A DNA stretch of 64,000 nucleotides. Origin: Pandoraea fibrosis (GTDB lineage: Bacteria > Pseudomonadota > Gammaproteobacteria > Burkholderiales > Burkholderiaceae). Below are positions 19,181 to 27,168 of the stretch, piece after piece. Position 1 is the first letter of the stretch. Each line of letters opens with the position of its first letter. The position numbers and the translations under genes are program-made. Location: assembly GCF_000807775.2 (NCBI RefSeq), contig NZ_CP047385.1:4588001-4652000 (forward strand). The letters are read 5' to 3'. The notes beneath the pieces are model-generated. The model saw only the letters and a list, made by a program, of their open reading frames with translations. It was not told the origin of the DNA and searched no databases.

Positions 19181-19214
19181 TCAATATGTAAACATTGATC
19201 TCATATATTGAGAT
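19181..19214. promoter_or_regulatory. Adjacent operator-like dyads upstream of mhpF-mhpE
   Basis: Two inverted repeats abut: TCAAT-N8-ATTGA (19181-19198) and ATCTCA-N5-TGAGAT (19198-19214). The minus strand also reads TTGACA at 19178-19183, a consensus -35 element for the leftward operon, with only a weak -10 downstream. They lie 67-100 bp before the mhpF start and look like a regulator site, perhaps for an IclR- or GntR-type protein. Confidence 0.5.
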
Positions 19215-19230
19215 AAACAAAAGACGCAGC

Positions 19231-19597
19231 TTATCCACACTTTTTGTTCACAAGCCCGTTGATAACTTGCGGAAAAGCATGGCAAGTGGCTGATTCGACA
19301 GGGAAGAATTGCCGCGCGCGAAAGTTGTGCCACGTGCTGCAAAACGAGGCGTGGCGCGGCTTTACGTCGGGTTGGGTTATCCACAGAATCTGTTTGCAAG
19401 CCAGTGGACAACTCGCGGATAGACGACTCAAGTCGTTGATCCGGTGAGAGAAAAATGCGACGCGCATTTGCTGCGCCCATCGGCGGGCTCTCGCGTCTTA
19501 CTGAATGCCAGTCAATGAAAGACGGGAGGCCCTCGCGATTCAGGCCCGCACCGGGCGACGTTATCCACAGAAATTGTTCACAACCCGGTGCATAACA
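19231..19597. repeat. Three spaced ~36-bp repeats with DnaA boxes
   Basis: Units at 19231-19266, 19377-19412 and 19561-19597 each open with the perfect DnaA 9-mer TTATCCACA (19231, 19377, 19561). Each then has TTGTTCACA or the degenerate TGTTTGCAA, and closes with an inverted, imperfect box (GTTGATAA, AGTGGACAA, GGTGCATAA) followed by C. The units are 146 and 184 bp apart. A further dyad, ACGACT-CA-AGTCGT, lies at 19423-19436. The stretch 19215-19862 between mhpF and pagP has no convincing gene. The array resembles a DnaA-binding locus, but there is no dnaA, dnaN or partition gene near it. Confidence 0.65.
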
Positions 19598-19862
19598 CGT
19601 CGATATCCGAGATATCTCATTGACGCGAAAGGACAACTTCTCGGCGCAGCAGGTTCGGTCAATGCGTGCTGCGCGAGTGGGCATTCACGCAAACCGACAG
19701 CGCTTCGAACTTTTGCGATGGACGGGAGGTCTAGTCACTCTTGAATGCCGGTCGCACGAAACATCGAAGGCGATACCGCCAATGCCCGACGCACCGCATT
19801 CGTCCGCACGATGTCGACGCTTGCCATCGACACGTTTCTCGCAAACCACGACGCACTCATCC

Positions 19863-20543
19863 ATGCCTACGAACCCCCAATTCACCGGGCGGCTCGCGCT
19901 ACCGATTCGACTCGCACCGCTTGCCTCATCCTCCCGGACTTCGCCACACAATCGCCGCCGCGGGCTTGCGGCACGCAAGGCACTCAGCGCACTCGGCGCC
20001 GCGTTGATGTGGGTCTCGCCACTCACGGCACATGCCGACAATGCCCCCAGCGGCATTTCGACCTGGACGGGCGCCATCGTCGACGAACTCCACGAGGTAG
20101 CCACGCAAGGGGCCAGCGATCTTTACGTGCCGCTGCATACGCATCACCTGCGCTTCGCGTACACCCGTGAAAAGATCGACCAGTACAACGAAAATCCGTG
20201 GGGCCTCGGCTACGGCCGCGTGCTGTCCGATGGCAAGCACGGCTCGCGCATGTTGTACGCCATGGCGTTCAAGGACTCGCATAACGACTGGTCGCCAATG
20301 GCAGGTTACGGCCGCATCTGGAACATCGCGAATGCAGGACCGGTGCGATTCGGCCTCGGCTACACCGTCTTTCTGATGTCTCGATCCGACACCATGGGCG
20401 GCATTCCCTTCCCCGGCGCGCTGCCCCTCGCGGAGATCGGCATCGGGCGCGCCGCCGTCTCGACCGCCTACGTCCCCGGGGGCAAAGGCAACGGCAACGT
20501 GCTGTTCATCTTCGGGCGCTACACGTTCGGCAAGCCAGGCTGA
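19863..20543 (+). CDS. pagP: Lipid A palmitoyltransferase PagP
   Basis: 226 residues from the ATG at 19863. PagP is an outer-membrane eight-stranded barrel that moves palmitate from phospholipid to lipid A. The mature part matches strongly: DLYVPLHTHHLRFAYTREKI, YNENPWGLGYGR, LYAMAFKDSHNDWSPMAGYG and GNVLFIFGRYTFGKP. A signal peptide (RKALSALGAALMWVSPLTAHA, split in two here: RKALSALGAALM and WVSPLTAHA) ends near residue 57, so the N-terminal region before it is unusually long and the start is uncertain; no good ribosome binding site is seen, and an ATG at 19782 is an alternative. Single-gene unit. Confidence 0.85.
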   Translation: MPTNPQFTGRLALPIRLAPLASSSRTSPHNRRRGLAARKALSALGAALMWVSPLTAHADNAPSGISTWTGAIVDELHEVATQGASDLYVPLHTHHLRFAYTREKIDQYNENPWGLGYGRVLSDGKHGSRMLYAMAFKDSHNDWSPMAGYGRIWNIANAGPVRFGLGYTVFLMSRSDTMGGIPFPGALPLAEIGIGRAAVSTAYVPGGKGNGNVLFIFGRYTFGKPG

Positions 20544-20574
20544 TCGTCAGTCTCGATAGCGTCGTGGCGCCCCC

Positions 20575-21888
20575 TCACGTCGCTGCATGCTGATCGAGCG
20601 CGGCATTCGAGTCTGCATCGGGCATGGTGCGTGCGCACCATGCCCCGAACCCGGCGATATAGCTGTATGCCAGCGCCGGAACCAGAAACGACAGCACGAT
20701 CCCGGCACTGTCCGCCAGTGCTCCCTGCAAGTACGGCAACACTGCGCCGCCCACGATGGCCATGCAGATCAACCCGCCGCCCTCGCTCACGCGCGAGCCG
20801 AGCCCGCCGACCGAGAGCGAGAAAATCGTCGGAAACATGATCGCGTTGCCGAGGCCACAGGCCAGCAGCAACCACATCGCAAACGACGCGGGCAAGGCCA
20901 TCGACGCCAGAAGCAGCATCAGGTTGTAGAGCGCGCACAGGCTCAGCAGTCGTCCCGGCGACACCTTTCGCAGCAGCCACGCCCCCACGAATCGCCCCAC
21001 CATTGCCCCGCCCCAGTAAAACGCGAGATAACGGCTCGCCTGCGCATGGTCGAGAATGCCCGTGCCCGTTTGCGTCAGGTAGACGATCAGAAAGCTACCG
21101 ATGCTGACCTCGGCGCCAACATAAAGAAATAGCGCCACGATGCCGTAACGCAAGGGACGGTGCGCCATCAAACTGCGGACGTTGCCGAGCAAACCGGGAG
21201 GCAATACGTCACCGGCGCGCTGTTCCGGCAGCGTCAACCGCCACAGCACCACGCCGCCAATGGCAAGCACTACCGCAAGCAGCCCGTAGGGGCCGCGAAC
21301 GCTGTCGACGGCGTGACCGGTCGCGCTCGAGGCCTGCGGTGCAAGGATCCAGAGGGCCGCAAGCGGTGGCCCCACCGTGGTGCCCAGCGAGTTGAACGCC
21401 TGTACGAGCGTGAGTCGGCTCGCAGCCGCACCGCGTGAGCCCAACGTCTCGACATAGGCATTCACCGCGACTTGCAGCAATGTGATGCCGCTCGCCAGCA
21501 CGAAAAGCGCCGCGAGAAAGCAGGCATAGGAGGTAAGTGCCGCGGCAGGGAAAAACAGGGCGCAGCCCAGACCGGCGAGCCACAGGGAACTGGCCAGCGC
21601 GCGCCGATAACCGACACGCGCGGTGTACTGCCCGGCGGGGTACGACACGACGAAATAGGCGGCGAAGAAGCTGGATTGGATCAGCGCTGCGTCGCGGTAT
21701 GTCAGCGCGAACGCCGCCTTGAAGTGAGGCACCAGAATGTCGTTCAGCGACGTAATGAGCCCCATCGCGAAGAAGAGCGTCGCGAGCATTGCTAGCACAC
21801 GATTCGCAGAGGGCATGGGAGACGTCGGTGAGTCGTCGGGAAGCGGTAAATCGGAACGGCCGGGGGCATTCGTGCGATCGACAAGCAT
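20575..21888 (-). CDS. MFS sugar transporter, FucP/GluP (fucose permease) type
   Basis: 437 residues, 12 predicted membrane helices. The opening helix LATLFFAMGLITSLNDILVP and the segment SSFFAAYFVVSYPAGQYTAR are signatures of the L-fucose/glucose-galactose:H+ symporter subfamily, as is LQVAVNAYVETLG followed by LTLVQAFNSLGTTVGPPLAA. The start at 21888 has GGAG six bases upstream; 16 extra in-frame residues upstream are not family-like. No sugar catabolic gene adjoins it, so the natural sugar is unknown. It is convergent with pagP. Confidence 0.85.
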   Translation of the reverse strand: MLVDRTNAPGRSDLPLPDDSPTSPMPSANRVLAMLATLFFAMGLITSLNDILVPHFKAAFALTYRDAALIQSSFFAAYFVVSYPAGQYTARVGYRRALASSLWLAGLGCALFFPAAALTSYACFLAALFVLASGITLLQVAVNAYVETLGSRGAAASRLTLVQAFNSLGTTVGPPLAALWILAPQASSATGHAVDSVRGPYGLLAVVLAIGGVVLWRLTLPEQRAGDVLPPGLLGNVRSLMAHRPLRYGIVALFLYVGAEVSIGSFLIVYLTQTGTGILDHAQASRYLAFYWGGAMVGRFVGAWLLRKVSPGRLLSLCALYNLMLLLASMALPASFAMWLLLACGLGNAIMFPTIFSLSVGGLGSRVSEGGGLICMAIVGGAVLPYLQGALADSAGIVLSFLVPALAYSYIAGFGAWCARTMPDADSNAALDQHAAT

Positions 21889-22143
21889 GCATGTCTCCAG
21901 AAGCCAACGGTAAAGACTCGTTGAAAGAGGGGCCAATGCACATCAGTGTAGAACGCGCTTTCGATGCCGGGATACGGGCGGAATCTCATATTTGCGTGAC
22001 GCTGCGATGGCATGCGATGCCGCGCGATACGCATTCGTTCACCCGTTTCCCCTTGTTTTTCAGTGCTTTCGGCTCTTGTCAGCCGACGTCTTTTGATCGA
22101 CTATCGGCGGCATAGGATATGCCGCCACATTCGGGGAAACATC

Positions 22144-23208
22144 ATGCGGGGTTTCAGGACTTTGAGAGTTGCGACGGGATGGCTCGTCGCCGGCATGCTC
22201 GGCTTCGCCGGGCACGCGCATGCGCAGTCCGGTGGCGCGCCGCGCGCGCCGGTCACCGCGTGCAACTGCGCGCAGATCATTGCCGATTGTTCGGCCTCCG
22301 TGTCGGTGCTCCCGACACGCGCGGCCAACGGCGTATTCTCCGCCGACGTCATGCTGCAAACCGACGCGCCCTCGTGCGCCAGGGTCGACTATCAGCTCGA
22401 CGACACGCCCTACGTCACGATACTGCGCGACGGCGCTCAGGGCGGACAGCGGCTCTACGGCACGCGCCCGCTCACGCGCAATAGCCTGTCTCACATGTCT
22501 TGCCACGTGTGCGCCGCGGCGTCCGCACCGGTACAAAACGACGGCTTGTCACCCGACATGGCGCGAGTCGACGGTGCGCCCGGCACATTCAGCGCGGCAC
22601 CGGCCGCCGTATTGCCGCCCTCGCCCGGCAACAACGTCAGCACCTACGCGCCCCCCGCCACTGCGTCGCAAAACGCGGCCATCGCGGCAACGGCGCCGCA
22701 ACCCAGCGCACCGCCGCCGAGCACCATTGGCGACACGGCGGGGCTCAATGCAGTGAACGCAACGAACGCCAGTTCACCGGAAGTCGCGCGCGACGTCGCG
22801 GCCATCGATGCGCCGCCGCCCGCAGGCATCACCCTCGTCACGCCACCGATCCCCCCGGGCGCGGCGCTCCAAACAAGTGCACCGGCACCGTTGCGCGTGG
22901 TGAACCCGTCGGGACGTTGGCGCGGTCTGTGCACCAATGCACCTCCCTGGTGGGGTTTTTGGGGCTCACCGATGACACGACTGATGGCACTCGCGCTCAA
23001 TGGCGCGCAAGTCACCGGCAGCGTCGACGACGTCGAACCGAATGTTCACACCACCGTTCAGGGCACGCTTGCGGGTGATCGTCTGCAACTCGCGGGCAGC
23101 TACGGCGCGAAGCACAACATCACTTTCGGCCCCGACGGCACGACACTCACCGATGCCTGGTGCAACAGCGACGGTCGCTGCGAAACCTGCGAAATGCAGC
23201 GTTTCTAA
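22144..23208 (+). CDS. Secreted protein with Pro/Ala linker, function unknown
   Basis: 354 residues. A Sec signal peptide (residues 1-27, VAGMLGFAGHAHA cleavage) leads to an N-terminal part with clustered cysteines (CNCAQIIADC) and MSCHVC near residue 120. A Pro/Ala/Thr-rich linker covers ~135-255. A C-terminal ~90-residue beta-rich domain opens GRWRGLCTNAPPWWGF and ends CNSDGRCETCEMQRF. Cysteine pairs suggest disulfides in the periplasm or outside. The start is supported by GGGGAAA 5 bases before ATG 22144. I do not recognise a family. It stands alone upstream of the HU gene. Confidence 0.6.
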   Translation: MRGFRTLRVATGWLVAGMLGFAGHAHAQSGGAPRAPVTACNCAQIIADCSASVSVLPTRAANGVFSADVMLQTDAPSCARVDYQLDDTPYVTILRDGAQGGQRLYGTRPLTRNSLSHMSCHVCAAASAPVQNDGLSPDMARVDGAPGTFSAAPAAVLPPSPGNNVSTYAPPATASQNAAIAATAPQPSAPPPSTIGDTAGLNAVNATNASSPEVARDVAAIDAPPPAGITLVTPPIPPGAALQTSAPAPLRVVNPSGRWRGLCTNAPPWWGFWGSPMTRLMALALNGAQVTGSVDDVEPNVHTTVQGTLAGDRLQLAGSYGAKHNITFGPDGTTLTDAWCNSDGRCETCEMQRF

Positions 23209-23519
23209 GGGTTTCCGGGACATTGCGCTGGCTCGCGGCGCTTCGGATGCACACAAAAATCGCGTAAAAAAATGCGACGAAAGCCGGAGAAAAATCGCAC
23301 TGAAAATTCGCGATGGCAACGACGAAGCGCTACGCGACGAACGAAACACGTCGAAATGCAGCGCGATCGTCGCTCAGCCTCGTGCGGCAAGCACGCAACA
23401 TAATTCGCGCACTACTCTCACAAAGCGATTTCTTAGGTAGAATCGTCGGCGCAGCAAGACGTATCATTCGGGTGGCCGTTCTCCGACGGCACTTTCTTAT
23501 TCTCATCGATTGGATCGAT
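23209..23519. other. HU-gene upstream region
   Basis: 311 bp with no supported gene. A TAGAAT hexamer at about 23438-23443, 77 bp before the HU start, is a possible -10 element without a good -35. Nothing else stands out. Confidence 0.4.
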
Positions 23520-23975
23520 ATGGCAACGGCAAAGAAAGCAGCAGCAAAGAAGGCCCCTGTGGCGAAAAAAGCTCCGGCAGCAAAGAAGGCTCCGGTAGCG
23601 AAAAAGGCAGCCCCGAAGGCCGCTCCCAAGGCAGCTCCGAAGGCAGCCGCCGGCAAGATTTCGCCGATCAAGGACTCGCTCAACAAGACCCAGCTCGCAG
23701 CGCACCTCGCCGAACAATCGGCTGTCGCCGTGAAGGAAGTGAAGGCTGTGCTGGCCGCGCTCGAGAACACGATCATCAGCTCGCTGCACAAGAAGGGCGC
23801 TGGCGAATTCACGCTGCATGGCCTGTTCAAGGTCACGTCGCAACAAATCGCCGCCAAGGCGAAGCGTTTCGGCAAGGATCCGTTCACGGGTCAAGAGCGT
23901 TGGTTCCCGGCCAAGCCGGCTTCGGTGCGCGTGAAGGTTCGCCCGCTGAAGAAGGTCAAGGACGCTGCCCAGTAA
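23520..23975 (+). CDS. HU-family DNA-binding protein with histone H1-like lysine-rich tail
   Basis: 151 residues. Residues 1-46 are a low-complexity Lys/Ala/Pro tail built on repeats of AAKKAP and AAPKAAPK, like the tail of histone H1. Residues ~47-145 are an HU/IHF fold: LNKTQLAAHLAEQSAVAVKE (helices 1-2), GAGEFTLHGLFKV, then the DNA-binding arm region FGKDPFTGQERWFPAKPAS and VRVKVRPLKK. Such N-tailed HU proteins occur in Burkholderiales and probably compact the nucleoid with extra nonspecific DNA affinity. It starts at the ATG at 23520; a strong terminator follows. Confidence 0.9.
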   Translation: MATAKKAAAKKAPVAKKAPAAKKAPVAKKAAPKAAPKAAPKAAAGKISPIKDSLNKTQLAAHLAEQSAVAVKEVKAVLAALENTIISSLHKKGAGEFTLHGLFKVTSQQIAAKAKRFGKDPFTGQERWFPAKPASVRVKVRPLKKVKDAAQ

Positions 23976-24313
23976 GTCTTGCGCTCGCGCCGCCGTGGCA
24001 CTCACGGCAGCGTGAATTGCACAGACCTGGCAGGCAAGGCCTGAATACGGTGCCGGTTTCCGGCACCGTTTTTTTTCGTCCGCCATTTTGTTTCGCGTGT
24101 CGTGAGAGACTGATTTCGTCATCCTCATCACTTCGGTGGCGCTGCACCGTTCGACGAAAACTCAGGGTTTTCGCTGGGGTTTGTGCGGAGTGGACGCGTC
24201 TTGTGTCGCCCGCTAACATCGCTCGGGACAGCCGTCAGCCAGCGGCAGAGAGCACGCCTGGCACCCCAAGCCGGCGTTTTCGGCGATGTCTTCGCAGCTT
24301 CAGGAGACTCAGC
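23976..24313. other. Intergenic region between HU gene and solute-binding protein gene
   Basis: 338 bp. It holds the HU terminator (24047-24077) and the leader of the downstream gene, including the AGGAGA ribosome binding site at 24302-24307. No gene is supported. Confidence 0.5.
24047..24077 (+). terminator. Rho-independent terminator of the HU gene
   Basis: Stem ACGGTGCCGG (24047-24056) with CCGGCACCGT (24060-24069), a three-base loop and eight or more T. Confidence 0.92.
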
Positions 24314-25246
24314 ATGACTCGCAAGTTTTCGCGTCACCCTGTACAAGCGCAACACGTGTCATCGCATCCGGCCAGCCGACGCACCACGCCAGGCGCCGAG
24401 AACACGAATTCGCGTCGCGGCTTTCTCGCCACGCTCGGCGTCGCTGCCATGCCAGCCGCGTTCGTCGGATCGCTCGGCGGCACGCTCGGTGGATGGCTCA
24501 CCGGCACCCTGTCGCTTTTCTCCACGCCCGCTCACGCGCAGACCGTTGCCGGCATCAAGAAGAAAGGCACGATCAACGTCGGCATGCTCATCGACTTTCC
24601 GCCGTATGGCACGACGAACGCGCAAGCGCAGCCAGACGGTTACGACGCCGACGTCGCGAAACTGCTGGCCAAAGATCTTGGCGTGAAGCTCAACCTCATG
24701 CCCGTGACGGGACCGAACCGGATTCCGTATCTGCTCAGCGGCAAAGTCGATGTGCTTGTCGCTTCGCTCGCGATTACGCCGGAGCGCGCCAAACAGGTTC
24801 AGTTTTCCAAACCGTATGCCGCTGCGACCATCCTGCTGCTCGGCAAGACCGGTGCACCGATCAAGTCCGCCGCCGATCTGAAAGGGGTGCGTGTCAGCGT
24901 GGCGCGTGCGAGCACTCAGGACATGGCCGTCACCAAGACGGCGCCCGAAGGCACCGAGATCCGCCGATTCGACGACGATGCCTCCGCCATGCAAGCGCTG
25001 CTAAGCGGGCAGGTCGATGCGATCGGCTGCTCGGTGACGGTCGCAAATGCGATTCGTCAGCGCGCGCCGGGTCAGTTCGAGCCGAAGTTCAATCTGCTGC
25101 AACAGGCGATGGGCATCGCGATGCGTCCCAATCAGCCAGAGTTGCTGGAGGCGATCAACGACTTCGTTTCACGCAACACGGCCAACGGCGAGTTGAACAA
25201 GCTGTATCGAAAGTGGCTCGAGACCGATCTGCCGAAGATGGCGTAA
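24314..25246 (+). CDS. Amino-acid-type ABC transporter solute-binding protein, Tat-exported
   Basis: 310 residues, family 3 periplasmic binding protein (SBP_bac_3). A twin-arginine signal (NSRRGFLATLGVAAMP) starts at residue ~33 and ends at PAHA near 75, so export is folded via Tat. The mature part shows INVGMLIDFPPYGTTNAQAQ, GYDADVAKLLAKDLGVKLNL, PNRIPYLLSGKVDVLVASLA and FSKPYAAATILLL, all classic. The ATG at 24314 has AGGAGA six bases upstream. No permease or ATPase gene is adjacent, making this an orphan binding protein; it may feed a transporter elsewhere or act in sensing. Confidence 0.88.
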   Translation: MTRKFSRHPVQAQHVSSHPASRRTTPGAENTNSRRGFLATLGVAAMPAAFVGSLGGTLGGWLTGTLSLFSTPAHAQTVAGIKKKGTINVGMLIDFPPYGTTNAQAQPDGYDADVAKLLAKDLGVKLNLMPVTGPNRIPYLLSGKVDVLVASLAITPERAKQVQFSKPYAAATILLLGKTGAPIKSAADLKGVRVSVARASTQDMAVTKTAPEGTEIRRFDDDASAMQALLSGQVDAIGCSVTVANAIRQRAPGQFEPKFNLLQQAMGIAMRPNQPELLEAINDFVSRNTANGELNKLYRKWLETDLPKMA

Positions 25247-25622
25247 GCGCCATCGGCGCACGGCCCACGTTGCACGAATCGCGACAATCACGCCCCTAGC
25301 GATGGCGTCCCGAATCCGCCGTCGCGTTCCCATGTCGGGTTCGCGACCGCCGGATGACGGCAACACGCCGCGCAATACATCCGTCCGCGCTACGAGAAAC
25401 GCTTCCCCTCCCCGCATCGCGACAAGTCCCACATCGGTATATCGAAATGCACATTTCGATATAGCTTCCGTCGACATCCCTCCTTCGAAAATCTCCCCTG
25501 CAGCCCTGCCACAAGGGTATCTCCCCGCTTTCGCCAGGGTCATTACGCAAAAAAATTTTGCTTTCGATGCAATTTAGATATATCGTAAACATGTCTCAAC
25601 TACATCGATAGGGAGTCGCATC
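25247..25622. other. PadR operon control region
   Basis: 376 bp without a supported gene. It contains the palindrome at 25438-25463 and a related half-site AATTTAGATATA at 25571-25582 beside the PadR start. A 91-codon frame spanning it is judged a shadow. Confidence 0.5.
25438..25463. promoter_or_regulatory. 26-bp palindrome, probable PadR operator
   Basis: Perfect 12-bp arms TATATCGAAATG (25438-25449) and CATTTCGATATA (25452-25463) around a CA spacer. It lies 160 bp upstream of the PadR gene. The half-site AATTTAGATATA (25571-25582) repeats one arm closer to the start, which fits a two-site autoregulatory arrangement. Confidence 0.65.
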
Positions 25623-26270
25623 ATGCGTGGATCACGTGGCGATTTCATGGGCCGAGGCCCGCTGGACCTGGACAGCATGGATTTTGGCGACGAACGGCGC
25701 GGTACGCGCCATGGACGGCGCGGCGGTGGCGACGGCTATGGTGACGGCCGCGGCGACGAAGCCCGCGCAGAGCGCGGCGAACGAGGTGGTCGAGGCGGAC
25801 GCGGTGGCGGCCGCCTTTTCAGTCATGGCGGCCTGCGACTCGTGCTGCTGCATCTGATTGCGCAACAACCGCGTCACGGCTACGAACTCATCAAAGCCAT
25901 CGAAGAGAGCGTGAATGGAACGTACAGCCCCAGCGCCGGCGTGATCTACCCGACGCTCACGCTGCTAGAGGAAATGGGCTACATCCGTGTGCAGGAAAGC
26001 ACGGGCGACAGCCAGCGCAAGTCTTACGAAATCACCGACACCGGCCGCGAATATCTGGCGCAGAACGAAGACTCGGTCACGGAACTGCTCGCACGGCTCG
26101 CAGCGCGCCGCGAGCGTTCGGAAGACATGCCGCCGCAGGTCATGCGCGCGCTGCACAACTTCAAATATGCCGTGCATTTGCGTCTGGGCGGCGAGCCGCT
26201 CACGACCGAACAAGCCAACGCGTTCGCCGCGATTCTCGACGCGGCCGCACAACAACTGGAGCGACTCTGA
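25623..26270 (+). CDS. PadR-family regulator, YqjI-like
   Basis: 215 residues. Residues ~60-150 are a PadR winged helix closely resembling E. coli YqjI: GGRLFSHGGLRLVLLHLIAQ, HGYELIKAIEESVNGTYSPS, GVIYPTLTLLEEMGYI. A C-terminal dimerisation helix follows (MRALHNFKYAVHLRL). In E. coli, YqjI is a nickel/iron-responsive repressor of the ferric reductase gene yqjH, and its N-terminus is Cys/His-rich. Here the ~58-residue N-terminus is instead Gly/Arg/Asp-rich with no cysteine. The stop overlaps the start of the next gene (TGATG), a YqjH-type reductase, keeping the regulator-target pairing. GGGAGTC precedes the ATG. Confidence 0.88.
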   Translation: MRGSRGDFMGRGPLDLDSMDFGDERRGTRHGRRGGGDGYGDGRGDEARAERGERGGRGGRGGGRLFSHGGLRLVLLHLIAQQPRHGYELIKAIEESVNGTYSPSAGVIYPTLTLLEEMGYIRVQESTGDSQRKSYEITDTGREYLAQNEDSVTELLARLAARRERSEDMPPQVMRALHNFKYAVHLRLGGEPLTTEQANAFAAILDAAAQQLERL

Positions 26271-27109
26271 TGCCAAACACCGCTGCACCGAACGCCGTCC
26301 CCGACCGCACGCCGCAACGTGTGCGCCACGAACTTCGCATGCGCCTGCTCGAAGTGCGCAGCGTCGAATCGCTCACGCCGCACATGCTGCGCGTGACGCT
26401 GGGCGGCAACGACCTCGAGGGTTTCACCAGCCCCGGCTTCGACGACCACGTCAAACTGTTCTTCCCCAACCCCGAGACCGGCGAACTGGCCCTCCCGACG
26501 ATCGGTGCCGAGGGCGTGGCCAAACCAGCCCCCGGCGACGCGCCGCGCCTGATGCGCGATTACACGCCGCGACAATACGATGCGGCGTCGAAAACGCTCG
26601 TGATCGATTTCGCGATGCATGACTCCGGCCCCGCCACGCAGTGGGCCCGCTCGGCCAAACCGGGCGATCGCATCGGCGTAGGCGGACCGCGCGGCTCCTT
26701 CGTCATCCCGATGAACTTCGACGGCTACGTGCTCATCGGCGACGACACGGCGTTGCCGGCAATGGCACGGCGTCTGGCTGAACTGCCCGCCGGCGCGCTG
26801 GCATTCGTCTTCGCCGAAGTCGATAGTCCGGCCGACCGCCTGCGCTTCGCAAGCCAGGCCGATGTCGTGGTGGAGTGGATCTACCGCGAAGGCAAACCGG
26901 CGGGCGAAAGCACGGCTCTGATCGACGCGCTTCAGGTCGCCTCGTTCCCCGATGGCGATGTCCATGTCTGGGTGGCCGCCGAGGCCGGCGTGGCCAAAGC
27001 CGTGCGCCGCCATCTTGTCGACACACGCGGGCTCAATCCGAAATGGGTAAAGGCCGCAGCCTATTGGCGACGTGGCGACGCCGCCGTCCACGAAAATCTC
27101 GACGATTGA
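26270..27109 (+). CDS. Siderophore-interacting protein / NADPH-dependent ferric reductase, YqjH-like
   Basis: 279 residues. FAD-binding domain with RDYTPRQYD (the RxYT flavin motif) and VGGPRGSFVIP, then the SIP domain with YVLIGDDTALPAMARRLAEL and VWVAAEAGVAKAVRRHLVD. It reduces ferric siderophores in the cytoplasm to release iron. It overlaps the PadR stop by one base, so the two are co-expressed and coupled, as in the divergent E. coli yqjH/yqjI pair but in tandem order here. Confidence 0.92.
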   Translation: MPNTAAPNAVPDRTPQRVRHELRMRLLEVRSVESLTPHMLRVTLGGNDLEGFTSPGFDDHVKLFFPNPETGELALPTIGAEGVAKPAPGDAPRLMRDYTPRQYDAASKTLVIDFAMHDSGPATQWARSAKPGDRIGVGGPRGSFVIPMNFDGYVLIGDDTALPAMARRLAELPAGALAFVFAEVDSPADRLRFASQADVVVEWIYREGKPAGESTALIDALQVASFPDGDVHVWVAAEAGVAKAVRRHLVDTRGLNPKWVKAAAYWRRGDAAVHENLDD

Positions 27110-27168
27110 GGACGAGGCAGCGCGTGTATGCTTTCTACCCCCCGCTCAAGAAAGAACGCTTAATACGT

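Noticed and set aside
19231..19597. Reading the DnaA-box repeats as a CRISPR array
   Set aside because: Only three units, spacers of unequal and too great length (about 110 and 147 bases), diverged repeats and no cas genes.
23510..24313. Long frame running from the HU gene into the solute-binding protein gene
   Set aside because: It is the out-of-phase shadow of HU followed by non-coding sequence with a terminator; the real gene starts at 24314 after AGGAGA.
25302..25577. 91-codon frame upstream of the PadR gene
   Set aside because: No ribosome binding site or similarity, and it runs through the 26-bp palindrome that looks like an operator.
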